Shown: positions 31,217-40,623, counted from the first letter of the stretch. The stretch: DNA of 64,000 nucleotides from Mycolicibacterium crocinum (GCF_022370635.2 NZ_CP092362.2:3844001-3908000); one strand, 5' to 3'. Notes: generated by a model not told the origin, from the sequence alone. Numbers and translations are program-made.

Positions 31217-32409
31217 GTGACGACGTGAAAAAGGGAACCGACGTGCCCGAGCACGCCGGCGTGCCGGGTCAGCCCACGGACGCGGAGCTGGCCACGATGA
31301 CGCGCGAGCAACTGGTTGACCTCGGTGGCCGCATCGACGGCGTCGAGACCATCCTCAAGGAGCCCCGCTGGCCGGTTGAGGGAACCAAGGCCGAGAAGCG
31401 TGCCGCACGAGTGGTGTCGATCTGGCTGCTGCTCGGCGGCCTGTTCGGCCTGGCGCTGCTGCTGGTGTTCCTGTTCTGGCCGTGGCAGTGGGACGGCTCC
31501 AACGAGCGCTCGCTGTCCGAGCTGGCCACCCCGCTCTACGGCCTGACCTTCGGTATGTCGATCCTGGCGATCGGCATCGGCGCTGTGCTCTACCAGAAGA
31601 AGTTCATCCCCGAGGAGATCTCGGTCCAGGAGCGCCACGACGGGGCCTCCCCGGAGATCGCGCGCAAGACCGTCGTCGCCAACCTGACCGACGCACTCGA
31701 GGGCTCGACGATCAAGCGGCGCAAGCTGGTTGGGCTGTCGCTCGGGATCGGGCTCGGCGCGTTCGGCGCGGGCACGCTGGTCGCGTTCATCGGCGGTCTG
31801 ATCAAGAACCCGTGGAAGCCCGTGGTGCCCACCGCCGAAGGCAAGAAGGCGGTGCTGTGGACCTCGGGGTGGACCCCGCGGTTCACCGGCGAGACGATCT
31901 ACCTGGCGCGGGCCACCGGCCTGCCGGGCGAGTCGCCCTTCGTGAAGTTGCGGCCCGAGGACATCGACGCCGGCGGCATGGAAACGGTCTTCCCGTGGCG
32001 TGAAAGCGACGGCGACGGCACCACCGTCGAAAGCCACGAGCGATTGAGCGAAATCGCGATGGGCGTTCGCAACCCGGTGATGCTGATCCGCATCAAGCCG
32101 GCCGACATCTCCAAGGTGGTCAAGCGCCAAGGCCAGGAGAGCTTCAACTTCGGCGAGCTGTTCGCCTACACCAAGGTGTGCTCGCACCTGGGTTGCCCGG
32201 CCTCGCTGTACGAGCAGCAGACCTACCGCATCCTGTGCCCGTGCCACCAATCGCAGTTCGACGCACTGCATTTCGCACGGCCGATCTTCGGTCCGGCTGC
32301 GCGCGCGTTGGCGCAGTTGCCGATCACCATTGATAAGGACGGGTATCTGGTCGCCAACGGTGACTTCGCCGAGCCCGTCGGACCCGCATTCTGGGAGCGC
32401 ACATCATGA
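31213..32409 (+). CDS. qcrA: Rieske iron-sulfur subunit of the bcc complex
   Basis: 398 residues, larger than typical Rieske proteins because of an actinobacterial N-terminal part with three membrane helices (about 65-90, 105-125, 170-195). The 2Fe-2S ligands are CSHLGC and CPCHQSQF in the C-terminal domain. ATG 31213 overlaps the qcrC stop (ATGA), and the gene ends in an ATGA overlap with qcrB, so the three bcc subunits are tightly coupled. Orthologue of Rv2195. Confidence 0.96.
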   Translation: MSDDVKKGTDVPEHAGVPGQPTDAELATMTREQLVDLGGRIDGVETILKEPRWPVEGTKAEKRAARVVSIWLLLGGLFGLALLLVFLFWPWQWDGSNERSLSELATPLYGLTFGMSILAIGIGAVLYQKKFIPEEISVQERHDGASPEIARKTVVANLTDALEGSTIKRRKLVGLSLGIGLGAFGAGTLVAFIGGLIKNPWKPVVPTAEGKKAVLWTSGWTPRFTGETIYLARATGLPGESPFVKLRPEDIDAGGMETVFPWRESDGDGTTVESHERLSEIAMGVRNPVMLIRIKPADISKVVKRQGQESFNFGELFAYTKVCSHLGCPASLYEQQTYRILCPCHQSQFDALHFARPIFGPAARALAQLPITIDKDGYLVANGDFAEPVGPAFWERTS

Positions 32410-34088
32410 GTCCGAAACTCAACGATGCCCTGGCCAAGCAGGGCGACGCTATTGACTCCCGTTACCACCCGTCAGCCGCGGTTCGACGGCAGCTGAACAA
32501 GGTCTTCCCCACGCACTGGTCGTTCCTGCTGGGTGAGATCGCGATGTACAGCTTCATCGTGCTGCTGCTCACCGGCGTGTACCTGACGCTGTTCTTCGAC
32601 CCGTCGATGGCCGAAGTGACGTATCAGGGTGTCTACCAACCGCTTCGGGGTGTCGAGATGTCGAAGGCGTTCGCCTCGACTCTGGACATCAGCTTCGAGG
32701 TGCGCGGTGGCCTGTTCGTCCGGCAGATCCACCACTGGGCCGCGCTGCTGTTCGCCGCGGCGATCATGGTGCACCTGGCGCGCATCTTCTTCACCGGCGC
32801 GTTCCGCCGGCCCCGCGAGGCCAACTGGGTCATCGGTTCGCTGCTGCTGATCCTGGCGATGTTCGAGGGCTACTTCGGTTACTCGCTGCCCGACGATCTG
32901 CTGTCCGGCATCGGCCTCCGCGCGGCCCTGTCCTCGATCACCATGAGCGTGCCGATCGTCGGAACATGGTTGCACTGGGCGTTGTTCGGCGGTGACTTCC
33001 CCTGCGGCGGGCTGGGCTACCAGTGCAGCGCGGTGGGCACCCTGCTCCCCCGGATGTACGCACTGCACATCCTGCTGATCCCCGGAATCATCTTGGCGCT
33101 CATCGGTGTTCACCTTGCGCTGGTCTGGTTCCAGAAGCACACCCAGTTCCCCGGCCCCGGCCGCACCGAGAAGAACGTCGTCGGCGTGCGGGTCATGCCG
33201 GTGTTCGCGGTCAAGTCCGGTGCGTTCTTCGCGGTCACCGTCGGCATCCTCGGCCTGATGGGCGGTCTGCTGCAGATCAACCCGATCTGGCAGCTGGGTC
33301 CTTATAAGCCGTCGCAGGTGTCGGCCGGTAGCCAGCCCGACTTCTACATGATGTGGACGGAAGGCCTGGCCCGTATCTTCCCGCCGTGGGAGCTCTACCT
33401 CGGCCACCACACCATCCCGGCGGCATTCTGGGTGGCACTGGTCATGGGTCTGGTGTTCGGGCTGCTGATCGCCTACCCGTTCCTGGAGAAGAAGTTCACC
33501 GGGGACACCGCGCACCACAACCTGTTGCAGCGCCCGCGTGACGCTCCGACGCGTACCGCGATCGGCGCGATGGCGATCTCGCTGTACATGGTGTGGACGC
33601 TGGCCGCGATGAACGACATCATCGCGCTGAAGTTCCACATCTCGCTGAACGCGACCACGTGGATCGGCCGCATCGGTTCGCTGGTGCTTCCGCCGCTGAT
33701 CTTCTTCATCGCGTACCGCTGGGCGGTCGGCCTGCAGCGCAGCGACCGTGACGTGCTGGAGCACGGTATCGAGACGGGCATCATCAAGCGGCTGCCGCAC
33801 GGTGCCTACATCGAGATCCACCAGCCGCTCGGCCCGGTCGACGAGCACGGTCACCCGATTCCGCTGGAGTACGCCGGTGCGGCTCTGCCGAAGCGGATGA
33901 ACAAGCTCGGCTCCGGCGGCAAGACCGGCCACGGCAGCTTCCTCACCGCCGACCCGGCGTCCGAGGATGCCGCGCTCAACGAGGCAGCACACGCCTCCGA
34001 GCTCCGGACGCTCACCGCCCTGCGCGAATGGCAGGAAGGCGAGCACAACGGCAACGGCAACGGCAGTGGCAACGGCCACCACCACTAG
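32406..34088 (+). CDS. qcrB: Cytochrome b subunit of the bcc complex
   Basis: 560 residues. Eight-helix cytochrome b with haem-ligand His in RQIHHWAALLFAAAIMVHLARIFF and ALHILLIPGIILALIGVHLAL, and the Qo-site motif PPWE in the FPPWELYLG segment (PEWY equivalent). It is the target of imidazopyridine drugs in M. tuberculosis. The C-terminal tail is hydrophilic and ends in an Asn/Gly repeat and three His. ATGA overlap with qcrA; a long terminator hairpin begins seven bases after the stop. Orthologue of Rv2196. Confidence 0.96.
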   Translation: MSPKLNDALAKQGDAIDSRYHPSAAVRRQLNKVFPTHWSFLLGEIAMYSFIVLLLTGVYLTLFFDPSMAEVTYQGVYQPLRGVEMSKAFASTLDISFEVRGGLFVRQIHHWAALLFAAAIMVHLARIFFTGAFRRPREANWVIGSLLLILAMFEGYFGYSLPDDLLSGIGLRAALSSITMSVPIVGTWLHWALFGGDFPCGGLGYQCSAVGTLLPRMYALHILLIPGIILALIGVHLALVWFQKHTQFPGPGRTEKNVVGVRVMPVFAVKSGAFFAVTVGILGLMGGLLQINPIWQLGPYKPSQVSAGSQPDFYMMWTEGLARIFPPWELYLGHHTIPAAFWVALVMGLVFGLLIAYPFLEKKFTGDTAHHNLLQRPRDAPTRTAIGAMAISLYMVWTLAAMNDIIALKFHISLNATTWIGRIGSLVLPPLIFFIAYRWAVGLQRSDRDVLEHGIETGIIKRLPHGAYIEIHQPLGPVDEHGHPIPLEYAGAALPKRMNKLGSGGKTGHGSFLTADPASEDAALNEAAHASELRTLTALREWQEGEHNGNGNGSGNGHHH

Positions 34089-34094
34089 GCAGTA

Positions 34095-34138
34095 ACGAAA
34101 GAGCCCCGGGCCCGCAGGGTCCGGGGCTCTTTCGTTTC
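34095..34138 (+). terminator. Intrinsic terminator of the ctaE-qcrCAB operon
   Basis: Nineteen-base arms beginning ACGAAAGAGCCCCGG and ending CCGGGGCTCTTTCGT pair with one G-U or mismatch around a GCA loop, followed by TTT. Lies right after the qcrB stop. The downstream gene is convergent. Confidence 0.9.
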
Positions 34139-34161
34139 AGGCTGCGCGGTCGCGCTGCATC

Positions 34162-34216
34162 GAGTGAGCGCCCACGCCCCATCTCAGCGCCAGACTTGCG
34201 CCCTCATCGCTCACTC
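34162..34216. repeat. Inverted repeat between convergent operons
   Basis: GAGTGAGCG at 34162-34170 and its complement CGCTCACTC at 34208-34216 are separated by 37 bases. It lies between the qcrB terminator and the end of the DUF2561 gene. It may serve as a terminator for the minus-strand operon or be a dispersed intergenic element. No other copy was noticed in the window. Confidence 0.4.
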
Positions 34217-34230
34217 AACGAGCGCCGAAA

Positions 34231-34920
34231 CTAAGCGGGCACAGCCTCTTCCACCGCGCCGTGCAGCTGACGCAGATAGGTGACCGGGATCGCCGGCATC
34301 GCGATCGTGATGACCGCGGCCAGCCCCAGCGCCACCCATGCCGAGGTGTCGTTGTTCACGGCCATCAGATAGGTCGCGGTCGACACCCCGACCAACGCCA
34401 GACCGATCGCCCCGGCCAGCATCACCGTGCAGCGCAGCCACAGCCGGTCGAGCTCGGTCGCCGGGATCAGCGGATCAGCCCGCCGCGACGCCGACGACTG
34501 GGCGAAATCGGGCTGATACCGCTCGTAGGGGTCCACCGTCGAGCCGAAGACCTTCATCTTCTCGGTAGGCGCCTCTGTGCCGCGCACAGGCGCCGCAGGA
34601 GCACTCGTGGGCCGCGGCGGCAAGGTCTTGGCCGGCTCCGACGTCAGCCGTGAATCGGACAGCGCCGTGCGGCGTGCGCGGATCAGCAGCGGGATCGCGC
34701 CGAGGATGATCAGCCCCGACACGATGATGATGCTGTACAGCAGCCACGGGGTGTGCGAACCGCCGGAGCTCGCGGTGTGGCCGCGGCTCATGTCCACCAG
34801 CGCGACGATCGCGATCACCGTGACGGCCAGCAGCACCAGCCAGATCGCGCCGCACACGCCGACCAGCAGCCGGTCCACCGTCTCCGGTGACCGTCGGTCT
34901 TCTTCCACATCTGTAGTCAT
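34231..34920 (-). CDS. DUF2561 membrane protein (Rv2197c-like)
   Basis: 229 residues with two pairs of membrane helices (about 16-44, 60-80, then 170-190 and 197-217) joined by a polar loop that contains EKMKVFGSTVDPYERYQPDF. Unknown function. Start ATG 34920 shares one base with the mmpS3 stop (TGATG). It is the last gene of ctaC-ctaF-mmpS3-this gene, conserved next to the oxidase genes in mycobacteria, so a link to the respiratory complex is possible but not shown by the sequence. Confidence 0.85.
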   Translation of the reverse strand: MTTDVEEDRRSPETVDRLLVGVCGAIWLVLLAVTVIAIVALVDMSRGHTASSGGSHTPWLLYSIIIVSGLIILGAIPLLIRARRTALSDSRLTSEPAKTLPPRPTSAPAAPVRGTEAPTEKMKVFGSTVDPYERYQPDFAQSSASRRADPLIPATELDRLWLRCTVMLAGAIGLALVGVSTATYLMAVNNDTSAWVALGLAAVITIAMPAIPVTYLRQLHGAVEEAVPA

Positions 34921-35744
34921 CAGCAGCTCGTTTGCGCAGCGTTGTTCTGGTTCGACGACAAGACCTGGCCGTCGCTGGTCGTGATCGAGCAATTCAGCCG
35001 GCTCACCAGGAACAGGCTGGATGCCTGCACCGAGCCGACGTCGGACTGCGAGATCGGTGTCACCGTCAGCGACCACGGGATGTAGACGTTGCGCTGGGTG
35101 CGCTGCCTACCCGAGGCGTCGACGTAGGTCACCGAGATGATGTCCCCGGGCGCCTTGGTGCCGGTCACCGTATAGGTGACCTGGCGCGGGCCGGCCGGAG
35201 TCGTCGAGGTGGTGGCCGGGGCCGGCGGGGCGGTCGTCGTGGTCACGGGTGGTGGTGCCTCCGTCGTCGCTGGCGGGGGTGGTGGCGGCGGGGGTGCCGG
35301 GGGTTCGGTCGTCACCGTCACGGTCTCCGGAGGCGGCGGGGGCGGCAGCTCCGTCGTGGTGGGCGGCGGCGGGGGTGGCGGCGGCTGAGTTGTGGTGATC
35401 TCGTCCTGCACCGGCGGCGGTTTGACCGTCGTGGTGGTCGCCGGCGTCGCCAGCTGGTTGGTGTCGGTGCTGGTCACCAACAGCGACACAGACACCACCA
35501 GGGCGATGGCGGCGACGATCGCGGTGACCCCGACGACCCACGGCCACCTCGGCGGCTGTGATTCCTCGATGTACTCGGTACCCGCGTCGTAGCTGTCATA
35601 GTCGTACAACGCGGGATCGGGCGCGACGAAGGGACCAGCGGTGTACTGCTCGGATTCGGGCGCAGAGTAGGCCTGAAAGCCTGTACCGGTGGGTGTCTCA
35701 CCCACCTCGCCCGACTCCTCATCCGGCGGATTCGGCCCGCTCAT
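34920..35744 (-). CDS. mmpS3: MmpS3 membrane protein
   Basis: 274 residues. An acidic, Pro/Tyr-rich cytoplasmic part (1-66), one membrane helix (about 68-91), a Thr/Pro-rich linker with long proline runs (about 105-185), and a C-terminal MmpS domain (VTYTVTGTKAPGDIISVTYVDASG) of beta-sandwich type. Unlike other MmpS proteins it has no MmpL partner beside it. The proline runs are low complexity at both DNA and protein level. Overlaps the next gene by one base. Orthologue of Rv2198c. Confidence 0.92.
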   Translation of the reverse strand: MSGPNPPDEESGEVGETPTGTGFQAYSAPESEQYTAGPFVAPDPALYDYDSYDAGTEYIEESQPPRWPWVVGVTAIVAAIALVVSVSLLVTSTDTNQLATPATTTTVKPPPVQDEITTTQPPPPPPPPTTTELPPPPPPETVTVTTEPPAPPPPPPPPATTEAPPPVTTTTAPPAPATTSTTPAGPRQVTYTVTGTKAPGDIISVTYVDASGRQRTQRNVYIPWSLTVTPISQSDVGSVQASSLFLVSRLNCSITTSDGQVLSSNQNNAAQTSC

Positions 35745-35919
35745 GCTCGCCTGTCCTCTTTCGACTACATCACCGCGGCACGCGGGCCAAGGACTGGCAC
35801 GCAGCGTGCCGACGGCTCCCGTTGCCCTGGCAAGACCCTACCCAACCAGGCGCACCGGATACGACGCAGCACGCCTGAAGTGCCAAGTGATGTCTCGATT
35901 GTGACCTTCGCGCGGGGTC

Positions 35920-36339
35920 TCAGTGCTTCTCGGGGCCGATGTAGTACTCGAACACCAGACCGCAGACCGCGGCGATCACGAAGACCACGCCGGCCGCAAT
36001 CAGCCACGGCAGCCACAGCGCGGCGCCGACGGCGGCGGTCGAGAAGGACAGCGCGATCAGGATCGGCCACCAGCTGTGCGGCGCGTAGAAGCCCAATTCA
36101 CCTGCGCCATCGCTGATTTCAGCGTCCTCGTAGTCCTCGGGCCGGGTGTCGAGGCGACGGGCGACGAACCGGAAGAACGTGCCGGTGATCAGCGACAGGC
36201 CGGCGGTGAGCACCAGCGCGGTGGTACCGGCCCACTCGATGCCGCCGTACTGGAAGATCGCGGTCAGCGCGCCGTAAACGATCGCGGCGAGGACGAAGAA
36301 AGCGGTCAGGATTTCGAAGAGCCTGGCTTCAATATGCAT
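35920..36339 (-). CDS. ctaF: Cytochrome c oxidase subunit IV (actinobacterial)
   Basis: 139 residues, exactly the length of Rv2199c. Four membrane helices in two hairpins, with the family start MHIEARLFEILTAFFVL. It is the small subunit IV of the actinobacterial aa3 oxidase. Start ATG 36339, 11 bases after the ctaC stop. A 175-base gap separates its end from the mmpS3 start. Confidence 0.95.
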   Translation of the reverse strand: MHIEARLFEILTAFFVLAAIVYGALTAIFQYGGIEWAGTTALVLTAGLSLITGTFFRFVARRLDTRPEDYEDAEISDGAGELGFYAPHSWWPILIALSFSTAAVGAALWLPWLIAAGVVFVIAAVCGLVFEYYIGPEKH

Positions 36340-36350
36340 CTGCTCATCCC

Positions 36351-37394
36351 CTACTTGCTCGCCTGCGGGATCACTTGCTCGCCCCGGCGGGTGTCGAATG
36401 GGTGCGTGGTGGTCGCCAGCGGCGGCTGGTTGATCGACTGCAGCGCCTCGGCGTTGGTCTTGCCCGCCATGCGTTGCTGCAGGTAGGCCTTGAAGTCGTT
36501 GGCCGAGACCACCCGGACCTCGAAGTTCATCATCGAGTGGTACGTGCCGCACATCTCCGCGCAGCGCCCGACGAACGCGCCGGTCTCGCTGATCTCGGAG
36601 ACCTGGAACTTGTTCTCGGTGTGGTTGGCTTCCGGGTTCGGGAAGACGTCACGCTTGAACAGGAACTCCGGCACCCAGAACGAGTGGATGACGTCGGCCG
36701 AGGCAACCTGGAACTCGATCCGCTTGCCGACCGGGAGCACGAGCACCGGGATCTCGTTGCTGGTGCCCTCGGTCTCGACCTTGTCAAAGTTCAGGTAGGT
36801 GCGGTCCTGCGGGTTCAGGCCGCGCACCGCGCCGACCTTCTCCTCGCCGTGCTCGTCCTTGCCTTCGGGCTTCGAGACCATCGCGGCCTTACGAGCCGGG
36901 TCCGCGCCGTCGTAGTTGAGGGTGCCGTCGGAGAAGTTGACCTTCTGATAGCCGAACTTCCAGTTCCACTGGAACGCTGTGACGTCGATGACGACCTCGG
37001 GGTTGGGATCGCGGTGCATCATCTTCTCCTGCACCACGACGGTGAAGTAGAAGAGCACGGAGATGATCAGGAATGGGATCACCGTGAGCACAAGCTCCAG
37101 CGGCATGTTGTAGCCGAACTGGCGCGGCAGCGGCGCGTCGGCCGGGGTGCCCTTCTTCTTGCGGTGGAACGCCATCGCCCAGAAGGTCAGGCCCCACACG
37201 ATGATGCCGACGGCGAACGCGGCGATCACCGACCAGACCCACAAGTCGCGGTTGGTGTGCGCTTCCGGCGTGATGCCCTTGGGCCAGCCGAGGCCCATCA
37301 CCTCTTGCCAGCTGCACCCGCTGAGGGTCAGCGCCAGCGCACCAAAGGTGACGGCTAGCGCCAGCACCCGGAACCGGGAACCGCGGGTCTTCAC
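36351..37394 (-). CDS. ctaC: Cytochrome c oxidase subunit II (CuA)
   Basis: 347-residue lipoprotein: L-S-G-C27 lipobox, then two membrane helices (about 50-75, 100-125) and a cupredoxin domain with the CuA ligands in VIHSFWVPEF and CAEMCGTYHSMM. An insert rich in charged residues (about 175-205) is typical of mycobacterial CtaC and contacts the dihaem subunit. Start GTG 37394 has AGGAGG with seven-base spacing. First gene of ctaC-ctaF; divergent from asnB by 145 bases. Orthologue of Rv2200c. Confidence 0.96.
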   Translation of the reverse strand: MKTRGSRFRVLALAVTFGALALTLSGCSWQEVMGLGWPKGITPEAHTNRDLWVWSVIAAFAVGIIVWGLTFWAMAFHRKKKGTPADAPLPRQFGYNMPLELVLTVIPFLIISVLFYFTVVVQEKMMHRDPNPEVVIDVTAFQWNWKFGYQKVNFSDGTLNYDGADPARKAAMVSKPEGKDEHGEEKVGAVRGLNPQDRTYLNFDKVETEGTSNEIPVLVLPVGKRIEFQVASADVIHSFWVPEFLFKRDVFPNPEANHTENKFQVSEISETGAFVGRCAEMCGTYHSMMNFEVRVVSANDFKAYLQQRMAGKTNAEALQSINQPPLATTTHPFDTRRGEQVIPQASK

Positions 37395-37526
37395 GTTGGC
37401 GCCTCCTGTATCGGGGACTTGGGGCCCACACCGCATTTTCGTCGTCGCGGGAACTTTCCGCGCATCGAATACTACGCAGCGTAGACCACGCCCGAACACC
37501 CAGCCCGGCACATCCGCCAGTTACGG

Positions 37527-37532
37527 CATACT
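37527..37532 (+). promoter_or_regulatory. -10 element of asnB, leaderless layout
   Basis: CATACT, seven bases, GTG at 37540, which places the catalytic Cys as residue 2. Confidence 0.65.
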
Positions 37533-37539
37533 GGGCCCG

Positions 37540-39471
37540 GTGTGCGGACTGCTTGCCCTGGTTACGGACCCTGCAAGCCCCGTCACCGAACCCGTTGTCG
37601 ACGCGGTGGCGGGCGCGTCGCACCTGATGCGCCACCGGGGTCCCGACGAACCGGGCACGTGGTCTGACGCTTCGGTGGTGCTGGGCTTCAACCGGCTGTC
37701 GATCATCGACATCGCCCATTCCCATCAGCCGCTGCGCTGGGGTCCGCCGGAGGAACCCGACCGCTATGTGCTGGTCTTCAACGGCGAGATCTACAACTAC
37801 CTCGAATTGCGCCAGGCGCTGAGCGCCGAATTCGGCGCCACCTTCGCCACCGACGGTGACGGCGAGGCGATCGTCGCCGCCTATCACCACTGGGGCACCG
37901 ATGCGCTGAGCCGGCTTCGCGGCATGTTCGCGTTCGCGCTGTGGGACACCGCCAACTCCGAGCTGTTCTGCGCCCGCGATCCGTTCGGCATCAAGCCGCT
38001 GTTCATGGCGACCGGTTCGGCGGGGACCGCGGTCGCCAGTGAGAAGAAGTGTCTGCTCGGCCTGGCCGACGAGATCGGATTCGATCTCGACCTCGACGTC
38101 CGGGCTGTCCAGCACTACACGGTGCTGCAGTACGTCCCCGAGCCCGAGACTCTGCACCGCGGTGTGCGCCGGCTCGAGTCGGGCAGCTACGCGATCATCC
38201 GGCCCGGTGAGCAGCCACGGGTGAAGCGCTACTTCGTGCCGCGATTCAGCGCGACCCCGTTCGTCGCCAACCAGGAGCAGGCCCGCTACGACGAGATCAC
38301 CGCGGTCCTCGAGGACTCGGTGGCCAAGCACATGCGTGCCGACGTGACCGTCGGGGCATTTTTGTCCGGCGGTATCGACTCGACGGCGATCGCCGCGCTG
38401 GCCATTCGGCACAACCCGCGGTTGATCACGTTCACCACCGGCTTCGAACGCGAAGGCTTCTCCGAGGTCGATGTGGCCGTCGCATCGGCCGAGGCGATCG
38501 GCGCTCGGCATGTGGCCAAGGTGGTGAGCCAGGCCGAGTTCGTGGCCGCGCTGCCCGAAATCGTCTGGTATCTCGACGAACCCGTCGCCGACCCCGCGCT
38601 GGTGCCGTTGTTCTTCATCGCCCGCGAGGCGCGTAAGCACGTCAAGGTGGTGCTCTCCGGCGAGGGTGCGGACGAACTGTTCGGCGGCTACACGATCTAC
38701 CGGGAACCGTTGTCGCTCAAGCCGTTCGACTATCTCCCCCGGCCGGTCCGCAAGTCGCTGGGCCGGGCGTCCAAGCCGCTGCCGGAAGGTATGCGCGGCA
38801 AGAGCCTGCTGCACCGGGGCTCCCTGACGCTCGAGGAGCGCTATTACGGCAATGCCCGCAGCTTCTCCGACGAACAACTGCGCGCGGTGCTCCCCGGCTT
38901 CCGCGAAGACTGGACGCACACCGACGTCACCCGCCCGATCTACGCCGAGTCACACACCTGGGACCCGGTCGCCCGGATGCAGCACATCGATCTGTTCACC
39001 TGGCTGCGCGGCGACATTCTGGTGAAGGCCGACAAAATGACGATGGCCAATTCACTGGAGCTGCGGGTGCCGTTCCTGGACCCCGAGGTGTTCGCGGTCG
39101 CATCCCGGTTGCCGTATGACCAGAAGATCACCCGCACCACCACCAAGTACGCGCTGCGCCGCGCGCTCGAGCCGATCGTGCCCGCGCATGTGCTCAACCG
39201 CGCCAAACTCGGCTTCCCCGTACCGATCCGGCACTGGTTGCGCTCGGGGGAACTGATGGACTGGGCCTACGGAATGATCGACACCTCGCAGGCCGGTCAT
39301 CTCGTGGACATTCCCGCCGTGCGCGCCATGCTCGACGCGCACCGCGCCGGCGAGGGCGATCACAGCCGCCGGCTGTGGACGGTGCTGATCTTCATGCTCT
39401 GGCACGCGATCTTCGTCGAGCATTCCGTGGTGCCGGTGATCAGCGAGCCGCACTATCCCGTGCAGCTTTAG
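37540..39471 (+). CDS. asnB: Asparagine synthetase (glutamine-hydrolysing)
   Basis: 643 residues. N-terminal nucleophile amidotransferase with Cys2 exposed after Met removal (MCGLLALV), RHRGPDEPGTW, NGEIYNY; then the ATP pyrophosphatase domain with the P-loop FLSGGIDSTAIAAL (about 270-283) and SGEGADELFGGY. It makes asparagine from aspartate and glutamine; in mycobacteria this enzyme (Rv2201) has also been implicated in amidation of meso-diaminopimelate in peptidoglycan. GTG start chosen because only this gives Cys at position 2. Confidence 0.94.
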   Translation: MCGLLALVTDPASPVTEPVVDAVAGASHLMRHRGPDEPGTWSDASVVLGFNRLSIIDIAHSHQPLRWGPPEEPDRYVLVFNGEIYNYLELRQALSAEFGATFATDGDGEAIVAAYHHWGTDALSRLRGMFAFALWDTANSELFCARDPFGIKPLFMATGSAGTAVASEKKCLLGLADEIGFDLDLDVRAVQHYTVLQYVPEPETLHRGVRRLESGSYAIIRPGEQPRVKRYFVPRFSATPFVANQEQARYDEITAVLEDSVAKHMRADVTVGAFLSGGIDSTAIAALAIRHNPRLITFTTGFEREGFSEVDVAVASAEAIGARHVAKVVSQAEFVAALPEIVWYLDEPVADPALVPLFFIAREARKHVKVVLSGEGADELFGGYTIYREPLSLKPFDYLPRPVRKSLGRASKPLPEGMRGKSLLHRGSLTLEERYYGNARSFSDEQLRAVLPGFREDWTHTDVTRPIYAESHTWDPVARMQHIDLFTWLRGDILVKADKMTMANSLELRVPFLDPEVFAVASRLPYDQKITRTTTKYALRRALEPIVPAHVLNRAKLGFPVPIRHWLRSGELMDWAYGMIDTSQAGHLVDIPAVRAMLDAHRAGEGDHSRRLWTVLIFMLWHAIFVEHSVVPVISEPHYPVQL

Positions 39472-39504
39472 GTTCGGCGGGCAGGAGCGCAGCGACCCGG
39501 GCAG

Positions 39505-40479
39505 CTAGCCCAGCGCAGCGGCGATCTCGTCGGCGGCCTCCGGGCCGTAGGCGTCCTTGATCCGCGCGATCGCGGCGTCGCGATCCCACGTCCACTCCTG
39601 CGGTCCCGGCGCCTCCAGCACCAGCGTGGCGACCATCGAGGCGAGCTGCGCAGCGCGCTCCAGGCTCAGGCCGGCGCCACGGCCGGTCAGGAAGCCGGCG
39701 CGGAAGGCGTCGCCGATGCCGGTCGGGTCGTCCTTCTGGGTTTCGGGCACGACATCGACGTGGATGAACGTGCCGTCGCGGCCGACCAGGTCGACGCCGT
39801 TGGGGCCCAGCGTGGTGACGCGCAGCTGGATCTGGCTCATCACCTCGGCTTCGGACCAGCCGGATTTCTGCAGCAGCAGATCCCACTCGTAGTCGTTGGT
39901 GAACAGGTAGGTCGCACCGTCGATGAGCCGGCGGATCTCCTCGCCGGACAGCCGGGCCAGCTGCTGGCTGGGGTCGGCGGCGAACGCCAGACCGAGCTTG
40001 CGGCACTCCTCGGTGTGCAGGAACATCGCCTCCGGGTCGTTGGCTCCGATGATCACCAATTCCGGTGCGCCACTTCGCTCTACGAGGTCGGCGAGCTTGA
40101 TGTCGCGGGCTTCCGACATCGCGCCCGGGTAGAACGACGCGATCTGGGCCATGTCCTCGTCGGTGGTGCAGACGAACCGGGCGGTGTAGGCCGTCTTTGA
40201 GACCAAGACATTGGACGTATCCACACCGTGGGCTTCCAGCCACTCTCGGTAGGGGTCGAAGTCCGACCCGACGGCGCCGACCAGCACCGGGCTGCCGCCG
40301 AGCAGGCCCATCGCATAGGCCATGTTTCCGGCGACGCCGCCGCGGTGGACCACCAGGTCATCGACCAGGAAGCTCAGCGAAACCTTCTGCAGGTGCTCGG
40401 CGAGCAACTGTTCGGAGAACCGCCCGGGAAACCGCATCAGGTGGTCGGTGGCAATGGATCCGGTCACCGCGATCGCCAC
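39505..40479 (-). CDS. adoK: Adenosine kinase (PfkB family)
   Basis: 324 residues, identical in length to Rv2202c. Ribokinase-fold enzyme phosphorylating adenosine: HRGGVAGNMAYAMG (substrate lid), and the catalytic DPTGIGDAFRAGFL with the base Asp about residue 257. Mycobacterial AdoK resembles sugar kinases more than other adenosine kinases, so earlier annotation called it a carbohydrate kinase. Start GTG 40479 with GAAGGGC about nine bases upstream. Convergent with asnB, 33 bases between the ends. Confidence 0.92.
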   Translation of the reverse strand: MAIAVTGSIATDHLMRFPGRFSEQLLAEHLQKVSLSFLVDDLVVHRGGVAGNMAYAMGLLGGSPVLVGAVGSDFDPYREWLEAHGVDTSNVLVSKTAYTARFVCTTDEDMAQIASFYPGAMSEARDIKLADLVERSGAPELVIIGANDPEAMFLHTEECRKLGLAFAADPSQQLARLSGEEIRRLIDGATYLFTNDYEWDLLLQKSGWSEAEVMSQIQLRVTTLGPNGVDLVGRDGTFIHVDVVPETQKDDPTGIGDAFRAGFLTGRGAGLSLERAAQLASMVATLVLEAPGPQEWTWDRDAAIARIKDAYGPEAADEIAAALG

Positions 40480-40623
40480 GTTGAGCCGCCCTTCATTCGC
40501 TAGTGGGACTAGCACGCTTCGTGCGCTAGCCTGCGTACAAGAGCCGACTATATGGCCCGGCATCGGCCCCGCTGCGACGGGTGCTTGAAGTTTTGGCCTT
40601 CCCCGACACCAGGAGACTTATCG

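Noticed and set aside
32472..34085. Long open frame of 537 codons on the minus strand across qcrB
   Set aside because: Fully antisense to a well-conserved gene; the translation is Arg/Gln/His-rich low complexity, as expected of reversed high-GC codons.
35176..35400. Glycine-rich PE_PGRS-like frame on plus opposite mmpS3
   Set aside because: It is the antisense of proline/threonine runs in MmpS3 and has no PE domain.
36889..38919. Open frame of 676 codons on minus, running from ctaC into asnB
   Set aside because: Its left end is out of frame with ctaC and the rest is antisense to asnB. No domain or ribosome site.
40480..40563. Longer N-terminus for adenosine kinase
   Set aside because: The frame is open, but GTG 40479 gives the exact family length and a nearby ribosome site.
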